Source: Desulfosporosinus sp.
GTDB lineage: Bacteria > Bacillota > Desulfitobacteriia > Desulfitobacteriales > Desulfitobacteriaceae
Length of the DNA stretch: 64,000 bases
Reading direction: 5' to 3'
Assembly: GCA_003513495.1 (NCBI GenBank)
Contig: DOPM01000040.1
Location: forward strand, 158,286-222,285
The position numbers were made by a program, and so were the translations under genes. Shown here piece after piece: positions 25,773 to 33,884 of this stretch. Each line of letters begins with the position of its first letter. Position 1 is the stretch's first letter. Under the pieces are notes generated by a model. That model was given only the letters and a program-made list of their open reading frames with translations. It ran no database searches and was not told the DNA's origin.

Positions 25773-25799
25773 TTTTCTTAAATGTACAAAGCATTACTT

Positions 25800-25997
25800 A
25801 CAGATAAAAAGTAAAGGCAAGGCTCGATGCTGTATGTAAATCGCTCAATATTACCTATGAAGAGTGGTTCAAGACGGCTTTATCGAATCAGAGCTTGACG
25901 TATTAACGACACTGCTAACCAGCAATGCCAAAGACCAACTGTCTGAAGTGGGATGAAAACCTTTGTCGGTTCGTTCGAAGTAGTGACGATGAATGAA
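25800..25997 (+). pseudogene. Damaged copy of the 72-aa protein gene at 33663
   Basis: Matches 33690-33881 closely (SLNITYEEWFKT, then NQ/ESE, LTSNAKDQ) but lacks the first codons and has frameshifts around 25880 and 25950. It is the first gene of a duplicated two-gene cassette whose intact copy is at 33663-34211. Confidence 0.75.
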
Positions 25998-25999
25998 AG

Positions 26000-26333
26000 A
26001 TGGAGAGTAATATGTTGAAAGCAAGAGATAAAGCAATCATCGTCAGTTCTATAGTATTCTTAATCCTAAGTCTATTGGATGCCACTCTAACACTTTGGGG
26101 GCTAGGACAAGGCGCAATTGAAGAAGTGAATCCTGTGATGCGATGGCTAATTGAAGAAAACACAATAACATTTATGATCGTCAAGTTATCGCTGCATTAA
26201 TGCTAGGTTTTGTGCTTTGGGAGATACGGGATAGATCTCGTAAGTTTGTTGCTTGCTCGTTGTGGCTTGTTTTAGTTGTTTACTCTGTCGTGATGATGCT
26301 TCATGGTTATTGGATGGTAATATTTTTTGAATA
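26000..26333 (+). pseudogene. Frameshifted DUF5658-like membrane protein
   Basis: Nearly identical to the intact gene at 33885-34211, but one base is missing at about 26195. The frame therefore ends at FMIVKLSLH instead of continuing through VMLGFVLWEIRDRSRKF. Three membrane segments would be encoded if repaired. Confidence 0.8.
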
Positions 26334-26335
26334 AA

Positions 26336-26379
26336 AAAGGAGTTCTTTCTCACCTAATGAAGTGAAAAGGAGCTCCCTT
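26336..26379 (+). terminator. Long hairpin terminator
   Basis: AAGGAGTTCTTTCTCAC pairs imperfectly with GTGAAAAGGAGCTCCCTT across CTAATGAA. It follows the DUF5658 relic. The next 290 bp up to the Cys-rich gene hold no gene; from about 26515 they are a duplicate of the DNA at 54211 onward. Confidence 0.6.
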
Positions 26380-26668
26380 ATTAATTATGTCGCAAAGACA
26401 TGCCATGATACTTGACTAACGAACGAACTCAAGGCTAATAAGACATTACTTTGTTGAGTTATCGTGCTTTATTACAATATTCTCAGATTTTAATACTGAA
26501 TTTCCTGCATTATATCCTCTAAAAATTCCAAATAATTATCTAAGTAGTCTGAATACATTAGCAAATGGTTCCTTAGCAAACTATTACATTGATATCCTTA
26601 CACTATGTGGTTATAATATAGAACATAGGTTCGGTCATAACCAAATGCATGTACTGAGGGTAGGTTAA

Positions 26669-26830
26669 GTGAACGATGTATGCGCTGATTGTAACAGAAA
26701 GTCTTATTGTCTTGAGCCTTGTGAGGCCTGGTTAATTGCCCATAATCAATGTCCCGTATGTCGGAATAAGCTTATTCATGCTGGCGGATGTATAGAATGC
26801 ATCACCGGAGATTGGGCAAAGTGTGGCTGA
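26669..26830 (+). CDS. 53-aa cysteine-rich (zinc-binding-like) protein, copy 1
   Basis: GTG start, 53 aa with nine Cys in a CxxC, C...C, CxxC, CxxC pattern: VCADCNRKSYCLEPC, QCPVCRNKL, GGCIECITGDWAKC. This is a typical double zinc-knuckle layout. The second copy at 54373 is the same length with five substitutions or fewer. Nothing else is known. It is followed directly by an 86-aa gene and the XRE-alphaCTD gene, so it may be part of a small regulatory set. Confidence 0.65.
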   Translation: MNDVCADCNRKSYCLEPCEAWLIAHNQCPVCRNKLIHAGGCIECITGDWAKCG

Positions 26831-26831
26831 C

Positions 26832-27143
26832 ATGAAGGTACTTATGAAGCCGATCGAGACAATTACAGTACACTCTAAAGAAGGAATCATACGTCCTGAG
26901 AAATATAGGGTCATGGAAGAGGAGGAGACAATCGTTGTTCGTATTGATAAGATATTTACCCGGAGCGAGGATAAATCCTCTGGTTCTCGCGAGCTAATCT
27001 TTGGTTGCCAGGGAGTAATTAATGGTTTGATGAAAAACTTCGAGTTGAAATATAAGTCGCAGAATGCAAGTGGTTTTTATATCGGATGTAACAGGAATTT
27101 CCCATTATTCATAGAAATCTATGGTAATCACTCTCGGAGGTGA
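26832..27143 (+). pseudogene. Frameshifted copy of the 86-aa conserved protein
   Basis: Starts at ATG 26832 (MKVLMKPIETITVHSKEG), one base after the Cys-rich gene stop. A missing base near 27057 changes the C-terminus from the intact FELKYRVAECKWFLYRM form (54536-54796) to an unrelated tail. A protein family with no known function to me, with a conserved ending CKWFLY. Confidence 0.65.
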
Positions 27144-27149
27144 CCAACT

Positions 27150-27578
27150 ATGAAACCTGGCCAGGAACTTGCTCGTCTACGTAAAGAAAAGGGTCTTACA
27201 TTAGATGCTCTTGCCGAACTTGCTGGAACAGGACCAGGTTATATCTGGGCACTTGAACATGGAAAATTGCCCGGCCTTAGGGTTTCCAGTAAATTGGCTA
27301 GGGTGCTCAATGTGCCGCTTGATAGATTCTGGATCAAATATAAAAAGCTAAATAGTGATACGAAAGTCGTAGAGAATCGTGAGAAGAATAGTTGCTGGTC
27401 TGCAAGAACCCCTGGAATCGAGATACTAAATCTTACCCCAAGATCATTTAAGGCCCTCTACGGAGCCCACATTGAGACAGTGGGGGAATTGTTGCTTCTT
27501 ACTGATAAGGACTTATCAATAATTCGAAATTTGGGACCAGCAAGTCTTAGTGAAGTAAATGAAAACCGGTGGCATTGA
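27150..27578 (+). CDS. XRE-type HTH fused to an RNA-polymerase alphaCTD-like domain, C-terminally truncated
   Basis: Residues 1-65 form a Cro/CI-type HTH (GQELARLRKEKGLTLDALAELAG, family-typical, with GPGYIWALEHGK). Residues about 88-135 match the alpha subunit C-terminal domain: IEILNLTPRSFKALYGA, TVGELLLLTDKDL and the helix-hairpin-helix IRNLGPASLSEV. Relative to 54853-55398 about 50 bp are deleted between two GAAAACTGG-like repeats, so the last 45 residues are replaced by NENRWH. RBS CGGAGG. Possibly still makes protein. Confidence 0.75.
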   Translation: MKPGQELARLRKEKGLTLDALAELAGTGPGYIWALEHGKLPGLRVSSKLARVLNVPLDRFWIKYKKLNSDTKVVENREKNSCWSARTPGIEILNLTPRSFKALYGAHIETVGELLLLTDKDLSIIRNLGPASLSEVNENRWH

Positions 27579-27665
27579 CGAAACAGACTGCACCGATAAT
27601 TGAAGCATTTACGAGTATTCGGCAGATGACAGTTTTATTGAAAAACACGTAAAACGCCAAATATG

Positions 27666-27713
27666 AAAACACCACAATTGGCCCTCAAGCCAAGCCTGAT
27701 TTTGGTGTTTTTT
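27666..27713 (+). terminator. Terminator of cassette copy 1
   Basis: AACACC (27668-27673) with GGTGTT (27704-27709) and a run of T. It holds an inner GGC...GCC stem. The equivalent in copy 2 is at 55413-55454. Confidence 0.7.
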
Positions 27714-27829
27714 GCGTTTCTGGTATGTCGTTAACTTTATTTAGCCTTCGTTATCGGACTCTAGTGAAAATAAAGGGAAATATTTCCATGATGGCGAAGA
27801 TATTCAAAAAATAAAGGAGGTATGTAAGT

Positions 27830-28252
27830 ATGGACTATCAAAACATGACGGCACCCTGTGGATTGGACTGCTTTAATTGCCCCGTTTATCTGGCAAATAA
27901 CAATGAAAAACTGCGGGAGATGATCGCCGCTAGGCTTAATGTTCCAATAGAGAAAGCTGTTTGCCACGGCTGCCGTAACGAAGCCGGAGTAATTGCCGCT
28001 ACTGGTCGAAACAAGCCTTGTTACGTTTATCAATGCATCCGAGAAAAAGAAATCAGCTTTTGCTGCGACTGTGCTGATTTTCCCTGTGACTACTTGCATC
28101 CCTATGCTGACCAAGCAGCCCAGAGGCCGCATAATACAAAAGTGTTTAATTTATGTCTGATCAAAAAGATGGGGCTGGAGATTTGGGCTAAAGAAAAAGC
28201 CAGAAATGTCAAAGAGACTTATTATAAAGGTACACTCAAATTGGGTGACTAG
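27830..28252 (+). CDS. DUF3795-type cysteine-rich protein
   Basis: 140 aa with ten Cys grouped as CGLDCFNC (residues 9-15), CHGC, KPCYVYQCIREK, CCDCADFPC. The pattern is typical of DUF3795 proteins, which probably bind metal. Start ATG behind AAAGGAGG. Function unknown; intact and alone. Confidence 0.75.
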   Translation: MDYQNMTAPCGLDCFNCPVYLANNNEKLREMIAARLNVPIEKAVCHGCRNEAGVIAATGRNKPCYVYQCIREKEISFCCDCADFPCDYLHPYADQAAQRPHNTKVFNLCLIKKMGLEIWAKEKARNVKETYYKGTLKLGD

Positions 28253-28299
28253 CAGGTTAACCGCAAATGGCGAAATGACAAGAGGAGATTAGCGTGTTT

Positions 28300-28337
28300 T
28301 AGCACCAGCGTACTTATTGATAAGAATGCTGGTGCTA
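28300..28337. terminator. 10-bp stem hairpin between convergent genes
   Basis: TAGCACCAGC (28300-28309) pairs with GCTGGTGCTA (28328-28337). It follows the DUF3795 gene. There is no long U-run. Confidence 0.55.
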
Positions 28338-28360
28338 TTGTCATAAGGTTCAAGTTTGGT

Positions 28361-28381
28361 AAAAAACCTTTAGGAGGTTTT
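28361..28381 (-). terminator. Terminator of the minus-strand membrane-protein gene
   Basis: On the minus strand AAAACCT, a 5-base loop, AGGTTTT and TT follow the stop at 28386 immediately. Confidence 0.65.
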
Positions 28382-28385
28382 CTCC

Positions 28386-29294
28386 TTATAAAACGTCAAT
28401 GTCCCAAGAGTACTGTTTTGTTCTGATAAACGTAAATTGAACCGTATAAGTTCCATTGTATTTACTACTAGGGGTTAAGGTTTCGTCGTATGAACCTTTA
28501 ACAACGTTTTGATAAATCGTCTGTCCTGATTCACTCTTAATAATAATTCCTAAGACATCCTCAGCACTACCTTGAATCCGAAGAGTTCTTCCGGCCTCAA
28601 CATAGGCTGAGTACACCCACATGTTATCCATTTTGGAAACTACCTTAATTCGGTTCTTTTCAAAGGCGTCCGAGGCGGCCTGGGCTTCTGCGTTTTTCCT
28701 TGCGACTTCCTCTTGTTTTTTCTTTTCTTCAGCTGCTCGTTGATCTCGTTCTTCCTCATCTTTTTGAGCAAGAACTTTTTCACCATTCATAAGTTCAGCT
28801 ACCATTTCTTCAGTGATGGTAAAAACATTCGAGACAACGGTATTTCTTGACTTTGCGGTAGCTACTACGTAATAATCTCCAGCTATTACATCAGGCTTTG
28901 GGTTTTTTCCATAAATTCTTGGGTCAAGTTGAGTTGATGCTATGATTTCCTGCTGATTATCCCTCATACTGCGACCACTTAGTGCATAGAGGTCAAAAAC
29001 TTCAACTCCTCTTTTCTTTGCAAAAGCACTTTCTGATTCATTTCCTCGCGTTTCCCAAGTTTCTTTATCAATAATATAGCTGTCTGTAATAAAATAATTA
29101 CCTTTACCGTTGATAAGTGTGGTCAATTCTACACGACCATTTTTATCGGGGTTTTCGCTTTTTAGTTTAATATCTTTAACCTCGATTGAAGTTAGAGTTC
29201 CATTAAAGGATTGGTAGGAGTAATAGTTTATCCCCGCATAAATAGCGATAATTACTAAGGCAGTTACACCTAAAATTTTAAATAGCTTATTCAC
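28386..29294 (-). CDS. Membrane-anchored protein with coiled coil, function unknown
   Basis: 302 aa. One N-terminal membrane segment (about 7-25, LGVTALVIIAIYAGINYY). A beta-rich part follows (30-170), then a charged coiled coil rich in Glu/Lys/Ala (about 178-213) and a C-terminal beta domain (NNMWVYSAYVEAGRTL-like to the end) resembling a small binding module. The rest would be outside the cell. Upstream on the same strand is a decayed gene for a similar exported protein. Confidence 0.6.
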   Translation of the reverse strand: MNKLFKILGVTALVIIAIYAGINYYSYQSFNGTLTSIEVKDIKLKSENPDKNGRVELTTLINGKGNYFITDSYIIDKETWETRGNESESAFAKKRGVEVFDLYALSGRSMRDNQQEIIASTQLDPRIYGKNPKPDVIAGDYYVVATAKSRNTVVSNVFTITEEMVAELMNGEKVLAQKDEEERDQRAAEEKKKQEEVARKNAEAQAASDAFEKNRIKVVSKMDNMWVYSAYVEAGRTLRIQGSAEDVLGIIIKSESGQTIYQNVVKGSYDETLTPSSKYNGTYTVQFTFIRTKQYSWDIDVL

Positions 29295-29330
29295 TGTTAA
29301 TCTCCCATCTATAATAATTATAGAGTTTGT

Positions 29331-29735
29331 CTACTTCGTAGATGCTGTTAAAACATAGCTATACCACATATCTAGAAGAACTGTCTTTTCGAAAGCAAAG
29401 CTATAAGTTGAAATGTCTCCTTGGCCCTCGTCAGGAGTCCCTAGATAAACGACATACCATTTGCTATTCGGCTCGATCTCATCATTTGAGTTGATTTGTT
29501 TCCCTGTGCTATCAAAATATGCGGTGCTCGTATAAATTTGATGTTCTCTAAAACCAGTGAATTTAAATCCGCAGACTCCAAACGCCCTTCAAAGGCGTAA
29601 GCACTGCCAGGTCTTAAGTTAACAGCTTCTTGAATAACAATAAGATAAGGGTTATTAAGAGTGTGAGTTTTTCCTCCTACATTTAAATCTTTATCTAATT
29701 CAAAGGATTTAAGGGTTTTTCGAACTTTAACTCCA
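29331..29735 (-). pseudogene. Decayed DUF4352-like exported-protein gene, cut at a CRISPR repeat
   Basis: Minus-strand fragments VKVRKTLKSFELDKDL, NPYLIVIQEAVNLRPGSAYA and, after a frameshift near 29560, SKWYVVYLGTPDEGQGD and SYSFAFEKTVLLDMW-like text read as one beta-sandwich domain. The 5' end is missing: homology stops exactly where the CRISPR-type repeat begins at 29736. Confidence 0.6.
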
Positions 29736-29767
29736 GTCGCTCCCTATATGGGGGCGTGGATTGAAAT
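29736..29767 (+). CRISPR. Solitary type I-C-like CRISPR repeat
   Basis: A 32-nt unit starting GTCGCTCCC, with a short palindromic centre (CTCCC/GGGGG around TATAT) and the ending GGGCGTGGATTGAAAT, the hallmark of type I-C repeats. No second copy lies within several hundred bases, so it is a solo relic. A fragment of a cas3 gene is found 20 kb away (49814-50089). The next 330 bp (29768-30095) are AT-rich and hold no feature I can support. Confidence 0.7.
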
Positions 29768-30095
29768 CTCGTTGCAGATATTGATGGTCTTATTATGCTA
29801 TAGGATTGTGTAATTAAAATTTTGGTTTTTTAGAAAATTATTTACAGTTAAGAACAAAAATATTATACTCATTTCACAAGTAGAGACTTTAATAGTGATG
29901 TGTAATTAATTTACTCTCCTTTGTGGTTTTAGAACTTGTATAACCTTATGTAAACTAGCTTCCAGTAATTTCTTCGGAGATAGCAGGCATGCAGGAATAG
30001 AATATTAAAATTAGGGGGTTTGTATGGATTGGATAAAGCAGAATATGATCGGTGGGTAAATTACGTTATAGAGAACTATCCAGCGGCAATGAGTA

Positions 30096-30395
30096 GTGTT
30101 ATTAATAGATATGAATTTTGGGTTAATAGGGCTAATTTGGCCAAGGCCTTATTTCGTAATCAAACAGTATCAACCCGCCATTGATTTGTTTCGTTCAATG
30201 ATAGATGAAGTACCCATATCACTTCAGACCTATTCTCCTGATTCGCTTTCAGAGTATGAGAACATAGTATGGTGTTATCATGAATTGGGCCTAGCGCTTT
30301 GGAATTTGGTTACTGAGGACCTCCAAAATGGGTTTGATGTATTTTGCCCTTTAGAAAATTTCAGTAGTAAGAAAAAACGACTCAAAATGAACTAA
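30096..30395 (+). pseudogene. Fragment of an unrecognised protein gene
   Basis: The frame from 30096 reads sensibly from about residue 20 (VIKQYQPAIDLFRSMIDEVP to CYHELGLALWNLV), a TPR-like helical pair. The preceding codons suit other frames (NLAKALFR...), and a short ORF at 30024 (MDWIKQNM) stops early. Probably a frameshifted remnant. Confidence 0.4.
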
Positions 30396-30471
30396 GTGGC
30401 CATTTGGAAGGGCGTTTACTTGCTTGGTAAAGAAGCTCTGAGGTTGTTAAGGGATGCTCTGGGTGGGATGA
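30396..30471 (+). repeat. 85-bp structured element, copy C
   Basis: Core GAAGGGCGTTTAC, GCTTGGTAAAGAAG, GTTAAGGGATGCTCTGGGTGGG. The 5' arm is eroded (GGCC only). A small terminator follows at 30505-30529. Confidence 0.65.
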
Positions 30472-30504
30472 GTTTGTAGAATTGGAGGTTTACATTCTGG
30501 CAAG

Positions 30505-30529
30505 TGGAGAATACGTATACTCCTTTTGG
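30505..30529 (+). terminator. Short terminator after repeat C
   Basis: GGAG, then the palindrome ATACGTAT, then CTCC and TTTT, about 35 bp after repeat C. No gene ends here. Confidence 0.5.
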
Positions 30530-30599
30530 AGGGTGGTTGGATATCCCAACTTTTGTTGGACGCATGAACTTTCCCCGTGTCTACCCTTGAGGCTACATA

Positions 30600-30637
30600 A
30601 AAAAGGTCACCTATATATTAGTTTAGGCGACCTTTTG
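30600..30637 (-). terminator. Bidirectional terminator below the 21-aa ORF
   Basis: AAAAGGTC (30601-30608) pairs with GACCTTTT (30629-30636). On the minus strand it ends in TTTTTT, 35 bp after the stop of the small ORF at 30672-30737. Confidence 0.75.
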
Positions 30638-30671
30638 GGATAAGTTCCGTAGAACCCTAATAGATACTTTT

Positions 30672-30737
30672 CTAGCCGGCATAGTATACAACCCAACAAT
30701 CCATATACTCATCATCATTAATAACAATTTTACTCAT
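30672..30737 (-). CDS. 21-aa peptide with strong RBS, possible signalling or modified-peptide precursor
   Basis: Reads MSKIVINDDEYMDCWVVYYAG. It has AAAGGAGGG (complement of 30744-30752) six bases before ATG and a strong terminator after the stop. The charged N-terminal half and aromatic C-terminal CWVVYYAG look like leader and core of a small secreted or modified peptide. No modifying enzyme is adjacent, so this is only a suggestion. Confidence 0.45.
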   Translation of the reverse strand: MSKIVINDDEYMDCWVVYYAG

Positions 30738-31167
30738 GGAATTCCCTCCTTTTTAATTGTAGGACTCATTTAAAGTAAAAAGCTTGCCTTTTAGTGTAAA
30801 GGGTTTTGACCTTGACTTTTATAAAATCCTACCACTGCGTGTAATAAAATCTAAGAAAGAATGAAGCCTCCTTTCACCTATAAGTATTTGTTATGGTATA
30901 TGTATATTATTATTATACTAAAATAGTGCAAGATAGATAGTGATAGTAAGTACTTTCTCAATATAATTTCTTAATGCCACGAACGATTTGGGAACAAGAA
31001 AAGTAAATAACTTCATTAACTTAAGAGTTTGAAGAAATAGAAAAGAGCTGCCCGGCTCTCCTTCTGTAAAAAGGGTGATCTGGATTGCTATTGCGTATAT
31101 ATTATGTTAAGTGCCTGAAAGGGTCACAAAACTCAACTACTTATTCTTAGTTCCCCTCTGAAATCAG
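30738..31167. other. Non-coding stretch
   Basis: AT-rich, no ORF of note. A small hairpin AGAGC/GCTCT occurs at about 31045-31060. It presumably includes the promoter of the 21-aa minus-strand ORF. Nothing else seen. Confidence 0.5.
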
Positions 31168-31249
31168 CCGCCCATCCTAAATAAAGGGAAGGGCGTACCT
31201 AGCTTGGCTAAGAAGTACTGAAGTGGTTATGAGATGTACAGGGGTGGGG
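31168..31249 (+). repeat. 85-bp structured element, copy D
   Basis: CCGCCC (31168-31173) pairs with GGGTGG (31242-31247). The core GGGAAGGGCGTAC, GCTTGGCTAAGAAG and GATGTACAGGGGTGGGG is shared. Followed by the terminator at 31286 and a 39-bp repeat at 31331. Confidence 0.7.
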
Positions 31250-31285
31250 TAAATTCTAATTAAATTATCGTTATAACACATGCTA

Positions 31286-31318
31286 CCCTACATTACTGAA
31301 ATGTAGGGTTATTTTTTG
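31286..31318 (+). terminator. Terminator after repeat D
   Basis: CCCTACATT (31286-31294), loop ACTGA, AATGTAGGG (31300-31308), TTATTTTTTG. The same hairpin follows repeat F at 36354. Confidence 0.88.
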
Positions 31319-31330
31319 TGCATTATTCAT

Positions 31331-31369
31331 TTTTCGGCATGTTTCGCCGTCAATTTGGAATATAGTTGT
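31331..31369 (+). repeat. 39-bp exact repeat, copy 1
   Basis: Identical to 36398-36436. Begins TTTTCGGCATGTTTCGCCG (a CGGC/GCCG mini-hairpin) and ends GGAATATAGTTGT. Lies just after the terminators of repeats D and F, 50-240 bp before the next gene. Could be a promoter region moved with the element. Confidence 0.8.
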
Positions 31370-31421
31370 TTATAGAACTTTTGCATAGTAAATGCGCTAA
31401 AAAGGTGGGGGTTTAGTTAAT

Positions 31422-31646
31422 ATGACTGAAAGTGAACTAGGAAGAATCTTAAGGGAAATGTATGACAATGCACCGGCAGGATATCAGGTTGCAAATATTC
31501 ATTTATTCGGAGTAAAATATGCGTCAATTATTCTTGGCGAGAATCTAAAAGTTACAGATATTATTAAGGCATCTGGGATAAAGGAATCATTTAAGACTGA
31601 ATTAAACAAAGGAGTTAAGTTAGCAAAATACGTAGTGCCCAAGTAA
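31422..31646 (+). CDS. Small HTH-like domain protein
   Basis: 74 aa. LGRILREMYDNAPAGYQ then IHLFGVKYASII and IIKASGIKESFKTELNKGVKLAKYV resemble the HTH-like small proteins (PF20038-type) common in accessory regions. RBS GGTGGGGG. A 70-aa gene follows 50 bp on. A regulatory role is likely but unproven. Confidence 0.6.
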   Translation: MTESELGRILREMYDNAPAGYQVANIHLFGVKYASIILGENLKVTDIIKASGIKESFKTELNKGVKLAKYVVPK

Positions 31647-31695
31647 TTCTTGATATTGAATAATTTACCAAAGTGTAAAGGGTGGGAACTTCTTA

Positions 31696-31908
31696 ATGGT
31701 TTGGCTCAATGTCGATAAACCATTAAGAACGTGTACATTACATACTGATGATTGTTGTATATACTGGATAAAGAAGGAGGAGACAAATTATAAAGGTTTA
31801 GGACATTTGAAACGTGATGGTGGATGGTTAAGCTTTAATGATGAGAAAGAAGCTGTTATTCATAAGGAAACCAGCTTTCCTAAATATCAGTTAATTAATC
31901 ATTGCTAA
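31696..31908 (+). CDS. Small conserved hypothetical protein
   Basis: 70 aa, ATG 31696 with GGGTGGGA upstream. Contains CTLHTDDCCIYWI, YKGLGHLKRDGGWLSF and ends NHC. Four Cys and three His suggest metal binding. Not recognised otherwise. Confidence 0.5.
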   Translation: MVWLNVDKPLRTCTLHTDDCCIYWIKKEETNYKGLGHLKRDGGWLSFNDEKEAVIHKETSFPKYQLINHC

Positions 31909-32034
31909 TTGTGAGTCATCGCAAAGGGTCGATTTTCTGGAATGGTATATTTTGATATTGCTAAGAGGACCTTACCCGCGATTGGAATAAGGTACTATCT
32001 TGATGTTATGAATTAACGGTAGGAAGCGATTTTT

Positions 32035-32892
32035 GTGAAGATGTACGTAGGGATCACTGACTATGATTGGTTTAATACTCTAAAACAAGCAAATCCAGAT
32101 GAGGTGAATTTTTGGAAACCTGGAGGCCGGACAAACTTTAAGGCTCTGGATGAAGGCGACCTTTTTTTGTTCAAGCTCCATAGCCCCAAATATTATATCG
32201 TAGGTGGAGGGTTCTTTCTGAAGTTTTCCATTTTGCCATCTTCGCTAGCCTGGGAGGCATTTGGCATTGCTAATGGAGCAATGAGTTTAATTGAACTCAA
32301 CAATCGTATTTACAAATACAAAAAGACGAATCGATTATCTAATCCTGACCCATACATAGGATATATTATTCTCTCCGTACCATTTTATTTTGATGAACAA
32401 GACTGGATTCCAGTTCCGAAAGATTGGAATCGTAATATAGTTCAAGGTAAAACATATGATACCCTAGATACGATTGGCTTAATGCTTTATGAGCAGGTGC
32501 AAGAAAAGCTTAGATTCCAAAGCATTATACAATCAGGGGTAGCCAGCCCTCAGAATCGTTACGGAAAAGACCAGATAATTAAACCGCGAATGGCCAAGGA
32601 GCATTCAAAGTGCTAATTACAGATGCTTACCAACGACGATGCGCAATCACTGGAGAAAAAACATTACCGGTCTTGGAGGCAGCACATATTCAGCCCTACA
32701 GTATAGATGGACCATGAGATACGCAATGGATTACTTTTACGAAGAGATTTTCACATCTTGTTTGATAGAGGATATATAACCGTTGATAAGAATCTTAACG
32801 TTGAAGTTAGCCATAGAATAAAAGAAGACTTTGGTAATGGTAAGGAATACTATGCTCATCATGGCATGAAGTTGATTATCTTACCTGAGTGA
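32035..32892 (+). pseudogene. HNH endonuclease (restriction-type), two frameshifts
   Basis: Three consecutive pieces make one protein. An N-terminal 190 aa from GTG 32035 (KMYVGITDYDWFNTLKQ ...). Then, after a shift near 32604, LITDAYQRRCAITGEKTLPV and LEAAHIQPYS with the HNH first His. After a lost base near 32708 comes HEIRNGLLLRRDFHILFDRGY with the Asn and last His. If repaired, about 287 aa. Similar proteins are annotated as putative restriction endonucleases. Confidence 0.8.
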
Positions 32893-32979
32893 AAAGAGCA
32901 ACTACCGGACAAAAATTATCTAGAATGGCATAATGAGAATGTTTATCTTGGATGATGAAATTGAAAATTAATCCGTTAG

Positions 32980-33004
32980 ACGCTGAATGATTCAGCGTTT
33001 TTAT
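32980..33004 (+). terminator. Terminator after the HNH pseudogene
   Basis: ACGCTGAA (32980-32987), loop TGA, TTCAGCGT (32991-32998), TTTTAT. Confidence 0.8.
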
Positions 33005-33101
33005 TTTGCTTGGAAAATATTAGGCTTGTCAAATTGGAGGAATTTAGCAGGAAATAAAGAATTATTGTATATGAGCTAATTTTAAGAAAGTTGGTAGTGT
33101 A

Positions 33102-33503
33102 ATGGCAGCAAAGAATTGGGCTATCCAAGATTTAAAAAGGAAGAATGGTAATACTGTAGAATTCCGGTTGGCGTACAAGCAATATCCTGCGTCAGTAGTC
33201 GTAACATACATTAACGACAAGTTGGTAGATATCGCGGGAGAAGACAGCTTACCACAATACATTATGACAGATATGCAAAAGTACCTCGCTAGCATATCTG
33301 TTTTTAGGTGTCGATGCCTGGGGTTATGTAAGTATTGCGTCAAGCCAGAAGGTGAATTAGCTACCTTCTCAAGTAAAGGGGTCTGCAAACATTATTCGGG
33401 ACTTGCTCGTAACGTATCTGCTGGTGATATAACGATGAAAAATAATCCCAGAGGATACAAGGAGATGGACATTTGTAAGCTCGCTGTTACAATTTCATTT
33501 TAG
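33102..33503 (+). CDS. Hypothetical protein with a Cys cluster
   Basis: 133 aa. N-terminal beta-rich part, then CRCLGLCKYC (about 69-78) and GVCKH, a possible zinc site. Start ATG 33102; RBS poor. First of four closely spaced genes (33102-34211). Not recognised. Confidence 0.5.
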   Translation: MAAKNWAIQDLKRKNGNTVEFRLAYKQYPASVVVTYINDKLVDIAGEDSLPQYIMTDMQKYLASISVFRCRCLGLCKYCVKPEGELATFSSKGVCKHYSGLARNVSAGDITMKNNPRGYKEMDICKLAVTISF

Positions 33504-33522
33504 ATCAAGTGGAGGTGTTAAT

Positions 33523-33657
33523 ATGGATGTACTCTTCGGTCTGATTCTATGGGGTATTAGCATGCTAGTGTTTTATATGATCATTAAAGCGGCTGTTCGT
33601 AATGGAGTTATTGAGGCGCATGAAGTAATTAACCAATCGAAACGCATATCGGAGTGA
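33523..33657 (+). CDS. 44-aa single-span membrane protein (DUF6019-like)
   Basis: MDVLFGLILWGISMLVFYMI is one membrane segment, followed by a short cytoplasmic tail KAAVRNGVIEAHEVI. RBS GGAGGTG eight bases before ATG. Its end carries the RBS of the next gene. Confidence 0.6.
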   Translation: MDVLFGLILWGISMLVFYMIIKAAVRNGVIEAHEVINQSKRISE

Positions 33658-33662
33658 TTTTT

Positions 33663-33881
33663 ATGTACATAACATTCCCGGCCGATGAAAAAGTAAAATC
33701 CCGTTTTGACGCAGTATGCGAATCGCTCAATATTACCTATGAAGAGTGGTTCAAGACTGCTTTAATTGAATCAGAGCATGATGTTTTGACTAAACTTCTA
33801 ACCAGCAATGCCAAAGATCGAACTGGTTGGAAGTGGGATTCTAACCTTTGTCGGTTTTTTCGAAGTAGTGACGATGAATGA
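33663..33881 (+). CDS. 72-aa protein of the duplicated two-gene cassette
   Basis: MYITFPADEKVKSRFDAVCE, then NITYEEWFKTALIESEHDV. ATG 33663 with GGAG eight bases upstream is preferred to GTG 33654. A damaged copy is at 25800 and a 41-bp 5' fragment is at 37258, directly against a CRISPR relic. Function unknown; possibly a small adaptor or DNA-binding protein. Confidence 0.6.
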   Translation: MYITFPADEKVKSRFDAVCESLNITYEEWFKTALIESEHDVLTKLLTSNAKDRTGWKWDSNLCRFFRSSDDE

Positions 33882-33884
33882 AAG

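Larger units (their letters stand above)
26515..27714 (+). repeat. 1.2-kb duplicated cassette, copy 1
   Basis: Close match over its whole length to 54211-55454: a 150-bp leader, a 53-aa Cys-rich gene, an approximately 86-aa gene, an XRE-alphaCTD gene and a terminator. The two copies carry different inactivating changes, so they diverged after duplication. No inverted or target-site repeats are visible at the ends. Confidence 0.85.
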
